Source: Kribbella steppae (GTDB taxonomy: Bacteria; Actinomycetota; Actinomycetes; Propionibacteriales; Kribbellaceae). From it: 64,000 bases of DNA. Made by a program: the position numbers and the translations under genes. The DNA lies in the NCBI RefSeq assembly GCF_004342025.1, contig NZ_SLWN01000012.1, positions 62,001 through 126,000 on the forward strand. Reading direction: 5' to 3'. Below, piece after piece: positions 58,044 to 64,000 of the stretch; position 1 is the first letter of the stretch; each line of letters opens with the position of its first letter. The notes under the pieces are model-generated. The model saw only the letters and a program-made list of their open reading frames with translations. It had not been told where the DNA came from and made no database searches.

Positions 58044-58796
58044 TCAGTCGGGGAGTTGGCCGGTGTCCAGCAAGTGCTTGGCCACCTGGCGGAGTTTCTT
58101 GTTCCTGTCCTGGGAGTAGCGCCGCAAGATGTCGAACGCGCGGTCGCCGTCGATGCTGAATCTTTCCCTCAGGACGCCGATGGCTTGGCCGATGCACTTG
58201 CTCGCTTCGACCGCTTCGAGCAGGGACTCGCGCTCTTGCGCCGCGGCGATCGCAACAGCGCCATAGGTGGCGACCCGGGGCGCCCTGATATCGGCAGCGT
58301 CGAAGATGTGCGGTCGTTCACTGGTGAGGTTCAAGGCGCCGATGGTCGTCCCGGCAGCGGTGAGCGGGATGCTGAAGATCGAGCGGCCCCTCGGCGTGAT
58401 CACCTGGGTCCACTCGGGCCAACGGATCTCTTGCCCGGTGTCAGGGACGAGAACACTCAAGCCTGTAGACATCGCAGTGACGCACGGCCCCTGGCCAAGA
58501 CTGAGCTGGGCCGCCAGCGCCGCGGAGGAGGCGTCATCAGTTGCTGCGGCCGACCACAGTCGGGTACGGCGCTTCAGCGCGATGGTGGCGTGGTCAGGTG
58601 TGAGGAACTCGACCGCGAAGGACAGGAAGCGATCAACGGTCTGCTGGACATCAGGCGCTTCGTGCAACTGCACCACCAGGTCTTCCAACCGGTCCTCGTC
58701 GGAAACAGCCGCCGATCGATCGATCGCGGCTGCACGGTGGGACAGCTCCGACGGGTCTGTCGGTTGGGACTCCGGGGTGACGTCTGGAAAGGTCAC
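58044..58796 (-). CDS. GAF-ANTAR antiterminator-type sensor
   Basis: A 250-residue protein. The GAF domain (about 35-170) includes LSLGQGPCVTAMSTGLSVLV and RSIFSIPLTAAGTTIGALNL. The ANTAR domain (about 185-245) includes IGQAIGVLRERFSIDGDRAF and ILRRYSQDRNKKLRQVA. GTG 58796 is preferred because AAGGAGG lies seven bases upstream; the longer frame to 58934 runs into the divergent promoter. The catalase gene is directly downstream and is a good candidate target. It diverges from the TetR gene. Confidence 0.88.
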   Translation of the reverse strand: MTFPDVTPESQPTDPSELSHRAAAIDRSAAVSDEDRLEDLVVQLHEAPDVQQTVDRFLSFAVEFLTPDHATIALKRRTRLWSAAATDDASSAALAAQLSLGQGPCVTAMSTGLSVLVPDTGQEIRWPEWTQVITPRGRSIFSIPLTAAGTTIGALNLTSERPHIFDAADIRAPRVATYGAVAIAAAQERESLLEAVEASKCIGQAIGVLRERFSIDGDRAFDILRRYSQDRNKKLRQVAKHLLDTGQLPD

Positions 58797-58914
58797 GGAC
58801 TTCCTCCTTGCAGCCGGTGCGGTCTGAATGCCCTCGATGCACGCTCGGCCACATGGCTGAAGTCTCGATGTGCCCGGGTCAGACGAGGCCCGAGGCTCCG
58901 GCTGCCGCCCACTG

Positions 58915-58948
58915 GGGAGTAGGTAGGAAGACAACTCTTTCTACTCCC
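58915..58948. promoter_or_regulatory. Inverted repeat in the GAF-ANTAR/TetR divergent region
   Basis: GGGAGTAG (58915-58922) and CTACTCCC (58941-58948) are exact inverse copies 18 bp apart. They lie 38 bp before the TetR start and 119 bp before the GAF-ANTAR start. The size and place fit an operator for the TetR protein, perhaps controlling both directions. Confidence 0.5.
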
Positions 58949-58985
58949 TGTTCGAGCCCGTGTCCAGGGCGTAGGGTGGCGCATC

Positions 58986-59567
58986 ATGACGGTTACTGGG
59001 ACTGCGGAGCGCCGGGCGTCACCCCGGCAGCGCATCCTCGACACCGCCTACGAGTTGATCGCGCAGCGCGGCGTACGCGATGTCGGCGTCGAAGAAGTGA
59101 TCGCCAAAGCGGGCATCGCCAAGGCAACGCTGTACCGGCACTTCCCCTCCAAGAACGAACTCGTCCTAGCCGTCCTCGAGCATCGCGAGCAGGTGTGGAC
59201 CCTGGGGCTGGTCGAAGCCGAGGCCCGGCGGCGCGGCAGCACCGGCGAAGAGATGCTGCTGGCGATCTTCGATGTCTTCGACGACTGGTTCCGCAGCGAC
59301 GGGTTCGACACCTGCACGTTCGTCAACGTGATGCTCGAGATGGGTGCGACACATGTCCTGGGGGAGGCCAGCATCCGCCACCTGGAGAACATCCGCACCG
59401 TGGTCGCTCAACTGGCCACCGAGGCCGGCCTGCGAGAACCCGACGAGTTCGCGCGCTCTTGGCACATCCTCATGAAGGGCTCCATCGTGTCCGCCGCGGA
59501 GGGCGACCTCGAAGCCGCCCGCCGCGCGCAGGCCATGGCGGCCGCCCTGATCGATCAGCACCGCTGA
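58986..59567 (+). CDS. TetR-family transcriptional regulator
   Basis: A 193-residue TetR protein. The HTH is in RILDTAYELIAQRGVRDVGV followed by EEVIAKAGIAKATLYRHFPSKNELV (about 17-60). The ligand domain has one Cys (FDTCTFVNVML, about 111). ATG 58986 starts the gene, close to an inverted repeat that may be its operator. It faces the hemerythrin gene across a strong bidirectional terminator. Confidence 0.92.
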   Translation: MTVTGTAERRASPRQRILDTAYELIAQRGVRDVGVEEVIAKAGIAKATLYRHFPSKNELVLAVLEHREQVWTLGLVEAEARRRGSTGEEMLLAIFDVFDDWFRSDGFDTCTFVNVMLEMGATHVLGEASIRHLENIRTVVAQLATEAGLREPDEFARSWHILMKGSIVSAAEGDLEAARRAQAMAAALIDQHR

Positions 59568-59586
59568 GCGCTTCCCGGCCAGAAGA

Positions 59587-59623
59587 AGATCCGGTCGTCG
59601 GTTCCTTGCCGACGACCGGATCT
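59587..59623. terminator. Bidirectional terminator between TetR and hemerythrin genes
   Basis: AGATCCGGTCGTCGG (59587-59601) pairs perfectly with CCGACGACCGGATCT (59609-59623) around a seven-base loop. It lies in the 71-bp gap between two convergent genes and would serve both strands. Confidence 0.85.
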
Positions 59624-59638
59624 GCTGATGGGGGTGGT

Positions 59639-60196
59639 TCAGCTCTTGGCGTCGCGTTGGAGCTTCTGCTTCAGTTGATCCTTGGTCAGGCCCGACGTAC
59701 CGGACACGTCGGCGTTCTTCGCCTGCTGTTCCAGTTCTTCGCGGGTCATTTCGCCGGGCTGGTCGCCGAGGTGCTGTTTGCGGCTGGCGGCGAAGGCCTC
59801 GCCGAGTTCGCTGCGGCGCTGGTCCGACAGGTTCGAGCGCATCCCTGGCAGAACCTTGGTCTCCTCCTCCTCGACGTGATGCGTCACCGCGTCGACCAGG
59901 TTCTGTAGCGCCTTGTCGAACTCGGCCGAGGTCGGGTCGGTCTTGGCGAGCTTGGCCAGCAACTGGTCCGCTTCGACGTGCTCCTGCTGGCTGTGTGAGA
60001 CCTCTTCCTTCTCACCGGCCTCGGCTGCCGCGACCGGGTAGACCTCTGCTTCCTCGGCGCGGCTGTGTGCGGTCAGCAGGGTGGTGAGCACCGGTAGCAG
60101 GTTCGGGCGCTTGTCCGGATTCTGCTTGAGCTCGTCGAAGAGCCGCTCCACCTCGCGGTGGTCCTGCATGATCAGATCGACTACGTCGGCGGGCAT
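59639..60196 (-). CDS. Hemerythrin HHE-domain protein
   Basis: A 185-residue protein. A four-helix HHE domain (about 1-125) shows LIMQDHREVERLFDEL, TAHSRAEEAEVYP, HSQQEHVEADQLL and VTHHVEEEETKVLPGM, giving the His/Glu ligands for a di-iron site. The C-terminal 50 residues are charged, with a Lys-rich helix. Such proteins bind oxygen, NO or peroxide and belong to general stress regulons in actinobacteria. ATG 60196 has a nearby AAAGGA. Confidence 0.9.
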   Translation of the reverse strand: MPADVVDLIMQDHREVERLFDELKQNPDKRPNLLPVLTTLLTAHSRAEEAEVYPVAAAEAGEKEEVSHSQQEHVEADQLLAKLAKTDPTSAEFDKALQNLVDAVTHHVEEEETKVLPGMRSNLSDQRRSELGEAFAASRKQHLGDQPGEMTREELEQQAKNADVSGTSGLTKDQLKQKLQRDAKS

Positions 60197-60610
60197 CTCA
60201 CTGTCCTTTCGTCTGTTCTGGTGCCGCGCCCGGTACCCGACTTCACACCTTCGGCCGCAGACGATCAGGCTTGTCCTGCGTCGCTGGGCGCGGTGGGCAC
60301 ACGTGGCCTGGCAGCTGACAGCAGCGAAATGTCCCGATGGCTCACATTGCCTTGCTCAGTGGGGTTACCGGGTTTGCCGACGGGTACCGGCCTGGCAGTT
60401 CAGGGGTGGTACGACAGAGTGCCATTTGACGTCTTGGTCGGCCGCGCGCCGACCCCGCAATTCATGGTGCGAGGTACGGCTTCCGTCGCTGTTTCGCCCG
60501 ATTGGATCCTTCTCTCCACAGCTCTCGCCGCCCTTGTCGAGCGGCGGATCAGACGCGTGCGGGGACGAGTTTCGCAACACCCTCAACATGCTCCTGGAAG
60601 GAGTCGTCAC
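60197..60610 (+). promoter_or_regulatory. 414-bp divergent intergenic region with stress-type promoter candidate
   Basis: The region separates the hemerythrin gene from the envelope-stress operon. GGTT (60363-60366), 15 bp and GGGTAC (60382-60387) match the loose GTTT/GGGTAT pattern of actinobacterial SigB/SigF promoters on the plus strand. This is weak evidence from short motifs. A long leader of about 210 nt would follow. No gene or repeat was recognised in the rest. Confidence 0.3.
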
Positions 60611-61327
60611 ATGACGCCCACGACGAACCATCGGATGGACGCTGACAGTCCACCTGCAGAAGGCGTGGCCGAGGCAGCCCGGGACGAAGCCGGGCAGCTG
60701 AAAGAGACGTCGGCCGAGGCCGCTCGTCAGGTTGCGGGGACCGTCAAGGACAAGGCGTCGGACGTGACGTCGGATCTCGGTCAGCAGACCCGGCGACTGG
60801 CCGGTCAGACGCGGGACGAACTGGTCCAGCAGGCAGGCCAGCAGAAGGAGCGGGCCGCGCACAGTCTTCGCTCAGTGGGCGATGAGCTGCGCGGGATGGC
60901 CGAGCATGGTCAGTCCGGCCTGGGCACTCAGCTGGCTCAGCGCGGTGCCGAGTTCACGGATCAGGCTGCGGACTTCCTGCAGAAGCACGAGCCTGGCGAC
61001 TTGCTGGAAGAGGTGCGCGGCCTGGCCCGGCGCAAGCCTGGCACGTTCCTGCTCGTGGCCGCGGCGGCCGGCGTGGTGGCAGGTCGCCTCACGCGTGCCT
61101 TGGCAGCGGGCGGCACCGGTACGACGAGCGGCACCATGAACGAGCGTGGTGGGTCGGCGGGTAGTGCGGCCGCCGACGACTATCTCGTCCCGCCGCCGCC
61201 GGCGCCGACGAGTGCTCCGCCGGTCGCCCCGACCTCGACACCGCCTCCTGTCCCCACCCCGACAGCGCCCGACCGGGATCCACGGACGTCGGCCACGCCC
61301 AGGTTCGGGCCCGGATCGGACCAGTGA
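60611..61327 (+). CDS. LEA-like helical protein with one membrane segment
   Basis: A 238-residue protein. Residues about 10-120 form a long amphipathic helix with repeated Ala, Lys, Asp and Gln (AARDEAGQLKETSAEAARQV, VKDKASDVTSDLGQQTRRL), like plant LEA or apolipoprotein repeats. A hydrophobic stretch (TFLLVAAAAGVVAGRL, about 143-158) could anchor it, and a Pro-rich tail follows (about 195-235). ATG 60611 follows AAGGAG. It begins a four-gene operon with holin-like, DUF3618 and YihY proteins. A membrane-protective role under desiccation or stress is inferred. Confidence 0.75.
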   Translation: MTPTTNHRMDADSPPAEGVAEAARDEAGQLKETSAEAARQVAGTVKDKASDVTSDLGQQTRRLAGQTRDELVQQAGQQKERAAHSLRSVGDELRGMAEHGQSGLGTQLAQRGAEFTDQAADFLQKHEPGDLLEEVRGLARRKPGTFLLVAAAAGVVAGRLTRALAAGGTGTTSGTMNERGGSAGSAAADDYLVPPPPAPTSAPPVAPTSTPPPVPTPTAPDRDPRTSATPRFGPGSDQ

Positions 61328-61376
61328 CATGACTGTCGGCGGATCACCACCGGGCAGCGATCCGAGGAGGTTGTCG

Positions 61377-61754
61377 ATGGATGAGTCGGTCGGCGAGCTC
61401 GTCTCCCAGCTGACCACCGATCTGGGACAGCTGACCCGCCAGGAACTGGCGCTGGCCAAGGCCGAGCTCCAGGCAGAGGCGAAGAAGGCCGGCAAGGGCG
61501 CGGGGATGCTCGGCGGTGCGGCCTTCGCGGGCTGGATGGTCGCTCTGTTCATCTCCTTGACGGTGATGTGGGCCCTGGATGAAGCCATGGACCTCATCTG
61601 GGCAGCGCTCATCGTCGCCGCCGTGTGGGCGCTCGTTGGCGCCGTCCTGGCGATGACGGGACGCAAGGAGTTGCGCGAGGTCGATCCGAAACCCGACCAG
61701 ACGGTCGAATCACTCAAGGAGGACGCGAAATGGCTGAAGACCCGGAACAGCTGA
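61377..61754 (+). CDS. Phage-holin-superfamily-III (DUF1469) membrane protein
   Basis: A 125-residue protein with two adjacent membrane helices (about 42-68 and 73-96) after an amphipathic helix (SQLTTDLGQLTRQELALAKAEL). Despite the holin label these are chromosomal membrane proteins seen with DUF3618 genes. ATG 61377 has GAGGAGG six bases upstream and is preferred to ATG 61329. Its 3' end overlaps the next gene by 25 bp. Confidence 0.82.
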   Translation: MDESVGELVSQLTTDLGQLTRQELALAKAELQAEAKKAGKGAGMLGGAAFAGWMVALFISLTVMWALDEAMDLIWAALIVAAVWALVGAVLAMTGRKELREVDPKPDQTVESLKEDAKWLKTRNS

Positions 61755-62353
61755 AGCGAAACATCGAGCAGACACGGCGCACCGTCGGTCGCGACGTCGA
61801 CGCCTTGACCGAGAAGGTCAGTCCCACTCGCGTTGTCGGCCGACGGGTCGATCGCGCCCGGTACGGGGCTCACCGGTTCAAGGAGCGGGTGATGGGCTCC
61901 GTGGAGTCGGTCGGCGGTACAGCCGGCTCCGCGGTGTCATCAGTGCAGGACGCAGGGAGCAATGTCGGTGACGCTGTCGGTTCAGCACCGGACAGGGCTC
62001 GGGCGAGAACCCGCGGTACGCCGTTGGCCGCCGGAGTGATCGCGTTCGCGGCCGGATGGGTCGTGGCCGCGGCACTCCCCGCGTCCACGAAGGAACGCGA
62101 GCTGGCTCAGGAGGCCAAGGACACAGCGATGGACGCCGCCGGCCCCGTGAAGGAGCAGGCTGCCCAGATGGCCCAAGAGGTCAAGGAGAATCTGCAGGAA
62201 CCGGCGCAGGAAGCCGTGACGCACGTCAAGCACTCCGCATCCCAGGCAGCCGGCGAGGTGGCGGACGAGAGCCGGTCGGCAGCGCAGCAGGTTGCCGGAG
62301 ATGCGAAGGACTCAGCGGACAACGTCCGGCAGGCTGGTTCCTCGGGCCGATGA
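61730..62353 (+). CDS. DUF3618-family membrane-associated protein
   Basis: A 207-residue protein. Residues about 3-35 give the DUF3618 motif (LKRNIEQTRRTVGRDVDALTEKV). One membrane helix follows (TPLAAGVIAFAAGWVVAAAL, about 105-124), then an LEA-like Ala/Lys/Glu-rich helix to the end (AAQMAQEVKENLQEPAQEA). ATG 61730 follows AAGGAGG. It shares its LEA-like character with the first gene of the operon, suggesting both line the membrane. The ATGA junction couples it to the YihY gene. Confidence 0.82.
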   Translation: MAEDPEQLKRNIEQTRRTVGRDVDALTEKVSPTRVVGRRVDRARYGAHRFKERVMGSVESVGGTAGSAVSSVQDAGSNVGDAVGSAPDRARARTRGTPLAAGVIAFAAGWVVAAALPASTKERELAQEAKDTAMDAAGPVKEQAAQMAQEVKENLQEPAQEAVTHVKHSASQAAGEVADESRSAAQQVAGDAKDSADNVRQAGSSGR

Positions 62354-63321
62354 GCGACGAACGACGGCCGGACGTTCCGGGAGTGGATGCCGACAAGCCG
62401 ACGGAGATCCCGGCGGCGGGCTGGTGGCAGGTGATCAGGCGGGCTTGGGCGGAGGCCAAGGCCGATCAGGTGCCGCTGCTCGCGGCCGGCGTCGCGTTCT
62501 TCGGTTTCCTCTCCCTGTTCCCAGCCGTCGTTGCTGCGGTGCTCGCCTATGGCCTGATTGCGGATCCGGGGCAGATCCGCGACCAGGTCGGAGAGCTGGC
62601 CGCAGCGATGCCGGCGTCGGGGCGAGAGTTGCTGCTCCAGCAGCTCGACACCCTGACGTCGGCACCGCGGCAGGGCTTGGGGATCGGAGTCATCGTGGCC
62701 GTGCTCGCCGCGCTGTGGAGTGCCTCCGCAGGTGTCGGGTATCTCATCTCCGCGGTCAATCTGGCCTACGACGAGGAGGAGACGCGCGGATTCGTCCGCC
62801 GGAAGCTACTCGCTCTGGGCATGACGTTGGGAGCGGTCCTCTTCGTTCTGCTCGCGATCGGTCTCTTCTCGGCCGGCGCAGCGATTGGTGAGGACCTGGC
62901 GACCCCGGTCCGGATCGGGCTCGAGGCGCTTCGGGTGGTCGTTGCCGTGGTGCTGATCATGGCGGCGCTTGCGGTCACTTTCCGGCTGGGACCTGATCGG
63001 GACGCGCCCCGGATTCGTTGGGTGTCCACGGGCGCCGTTGTCGCGACGATCATCTGGCTGCTCGCGTCGGTCGGCTTCTCGATCTACGTCCAGACCTTCG
63101 GCAACTATGCGAAGACCTACGGCAGTCTGGCCGGGGCGGTGATCCTGATGCTCTGGCTGTGGCTGACCGCGTACGCCGTACTGCTGGGAGCTGAGATCAA
63201 TGCGGAGGCGGAGCAGCAAACGGCACGGGACACCACCAAGGGCGAGCCTCGCCCCCTCGGCCGGCGAAACGCCGTCAAAGCCGACTCCATCCCGCAGCAG
63301 CCCGGCGTGAACCGTCAGTGA
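62350..63321 (+). CDS. YihY/BrkB-family membrane protein
   Basis: A 323-residue membrane protein with six helices. It has the family start VPLLAAGVAFFGFLSLFPAVV, the central LWSASAGVGYLISAVNLAYD (about 119-138), and YGSLAGAVILMLWLWLTAYAVLLGAEIN near the end. BrkB/YihY proteins are envelope proteins of debated transport function. It ends the operon, overlapping the convergent iron-permease-like gene by seven bases. Confidence 0.92.
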   Translation: MSDERRPDVPGVDADKPTEIPAAGWWQVIRRAWAEAKADQVPLLAAGVAFFGFLSLFPAVVAAVLAYGLIADPGQIRDQVGELAAAMPASGRELLLQQLDTLTSAPRQGLGIGVIVAVLAALWSASAGVGYLISAVNLAYDEEETRGFVRRKLLALGMTLGAVLFVLLAIGLFSAGAAIGEDLATPVRIGLEALRVVVAVVLIMAALAVTFRLGPDRDAPRIRWVSTGAVVATIIWLLASVGFSIYVQTFGNYAKTYGSLAGAVILMLWLWLTAYAVLLGAEINAEAEQQTARDTTKGEPRPLGRRNAVKADSIPQQPGVNRQ

Positions 63322-63746
63322 CGACCTTCCAGGCCGATCGCGTCGCGCAACTTCTGGGTGGCTTCCTCGAGGGCTGGATCGGTGCGGGAGTGCGATGCCA
63401 TCAATTCGGCTAGTGCCTCGGCGATCACGTTGAGCTTCTCCTGGGACGCTTCCTCGGCTCGGCGGGCGGCGTTCTCCAGCAGAACCAGGAGGAGCAGGGT
63501 GACCACACTGGCCACCGTGTGGATCGCGACCTGCCAGGCTTTCAGATCGACCCAGAGCGGGAGACTGGCCAGCCAGACAATGACGATGCCGGCGCAGAGG
63601 AAGAAGAACGGCGCCTGGCTGACGCGCAGGTACGCCGCCTGCACGAACCGGTCGAACAATGAGCGCCGATCACCCTGCACCCGGGTCTGAGCAGCCTCGC
63701 TTCGCTCCATCCGCCGGAGCCTAGTCCGCTCCTCGCGCTGCGGCAT
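63315..63746 (-). CDS. Low-affinity iron permease-like membrane protein
   Basis: A 143-residue protein with two membrane helices (about 46-66 and 73-90). It resembles the low-affinity iron permease family: APFFFLCAGIVIVWLASLPLW followed by HTVASVVTLLLLVLLENAARR and a charged C-terminal helix. Whether it transports iron is unproven in bacteria. It starts at ATG 63746 and is convergent with the YihY gene. Confidence 0.8.
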   Translation of the reverse strand: MPQREERTRLRRMERSEAAQTRVQGDRRSLFDRFVQAAYLRVSQAPFFFLCAGIVIVWLASLPLWVDLKAWQVAIHTVASVVTLLLLVLLENAARRAEEASQEKLNVIAEALAELMASHSRTDPALEEATQKLRDAIGLEGRH

Positions 63747-63846
63747 AGCGCTCGCATCCCGGATGCTCGACAGTCAGTTGTCGTTCTGGTCCTCCGACCG
63801 CTGGTGACGACGTCAGCCCGTCACTGATGGTGTCCGGCGGGAGAGT

Positions 63847-63898
63847 GATTGCGGGCCCGCTCCCCCTGTCCCCTCCGAAGAGGGGCGGGCCCGCAATC
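63847..63898. terminator. Long GC-rich terminator hairpin
   Basis: GATTGCGGGCCCGC (63847-63860) is exactly complementary to GCGGGCCCGCAATC (63885-63898), with more CCCC/GGGG pairing inside. It lies between the iron-permease-like gene and a minus-strand gene that enters from the right edge. It probably terminates that gene. Confidence 0.75.
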
Positions 63899-63917
63899 GG
63901 ACTGTGGTTGGGCAGAC

Positions 63918-64000
63918 TCAGGCCATCCGTTGGAGGCGGCGACGGCGTAGTTCGCGCAGCACGGCTTGCTTATGCCGGATCAGGACAATCAGTCGATTGA
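63918..64000 (-). CDS. C-terminus of a basic protein cut by the window edge
   Basis: A minus-strand frame open to the window edge encodes at least 26 residues ending LIVLIRHKQAVLRELRRRRLQRMA-like, strongly Arg-rich, and stops at 63918. The terminator at 63847-63898 follows directly, as expected for a real gene end. Nothing can be said about the function. Confidence 0.35.
   Translation of the reverse strand, partial: NRLIVLIRHKQAVLRELRRRRLQRMA

Noticed and set aside
61377..61754. Holin annotation as evidence of a prophage
   Set aside because: No other phage gene is nearby; holin-superfamily-III proteins next to DUF3618 genes are normal chromosomal membrane proteins.
1..64000. tRNA or rRNA genes
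   Set aside because: No conserved rRNA segments or convincing tRNA cloverleaf was noticed on either strand; a dedicated scan could still find one I missed.

Overview
The window is GC-rich, densely packed chromosomal DNA from an actinobacterium. Many starts are GTG, adjacent genes often share ATGA, GTGA or TGATG junctions, and some promoters sit so close to the start codon that the mRNA would be leaderless. The gene set (DosR-type universal stress proteins, Acg-type nitroreductase, WYL regulators, ECF42 sigma factor with a DGPF partner, GAF-ANTAR proteins, a sortase paired with an ice-binding-fold protein, CehA-type metallohydrolase) suggests a soil Propionibacteriales member, perhaps close to Kribbella. 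That assignment is inference. No rRNA, tRNA, CRISPR array, prophage or intact transposon was recognised.

Layout. (1) 1-6.7 kb: a dormancy/redox island with four universal stress proteins, an Acg-like nitroreductase, a DoxX-like membrane protein and two FMN split-barrel proteins. Three of the stress proteins have DosR-like palindromes upstream. (2) 6.7-9.8 kb: a CehA/McbA-type metallohydrolase coupled to a beta-rich protein, with a divergent 68-residue peptide gene. (3) 9.9-15.2 kb: a carbohydrate catabolic run (unassigned glycosidase-like protein, SDR, Gfo/Idh/MocA) beside a WYL regulator. (4) 15.3-27.9 kb: RidA, DUF488, an epimerase, NAD-dependent DNA ligase, a deletion scar joining two broken divergent genes, small enzymes, ECF42 plus DGPF partner, an ArsB/NhaD-type transporter with a CBS protein, and a SulP transporter. 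(5) 28.2-36.7 kb: a cluster with a membrane molybdopterin oxidoreductase, MTA phosphorylase, epimerase, two-component genes, GT2, a DUF2064-methyltransferase fusion and a GT87-like membrane protein. (6) 36.7-42.2 kb: metal resistance. A four-gene arsenic operon (ArsR-ArsC fusion, ArsC, aquaporin, ArsC), a DinB protein, an unusual HTH-ClpN-zinc-finger protein, and MerR with a frameshifted organomercurial lyase. (7) 42.2-47.9 kb: GH3 enzyme, ABC-2 exporter, a truncated GH27 gene and a 100-bp element with 16-bp terminal inverted repeats. (8) 48.0-50.3 kb: an ice-binding-domain protein with 31 PTTP-type repeats and its sortase. (9) 50.4-59.6 kb: a stress-signalling block (zinc-ribbon protein, STAS, GAF-ANTAR, RsbP-like phosphatase, RsbQ-like hydrolase), VOC proteins, clade-2 catalase, a second GAF-ANTAR and a TetR regulator. 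(10) 59.6-64 kb: hemerythrin and a four-gene envelope/stress operon ending in YihY, then an iron-permease-like protein.

Gene decay is a recurrent theme. Clearly broken loci are the response regulator at 33 kb (in-frame deletion plus a nonsense codon), merB (frameshift), GH27 (5' loss), the MBL/TIM-barrel pair at 20 kb (joint 5' deletion) and a molybdenum-hydroxylase remnant at 50.5 kb. Stress perception (RsbQ/RsbP, STAS, GAF-ANTAR, ECF42, histidine kinase) and stress effectors (USPs, catalase, hemerythrin, metal detoxification) dominate the functional content.
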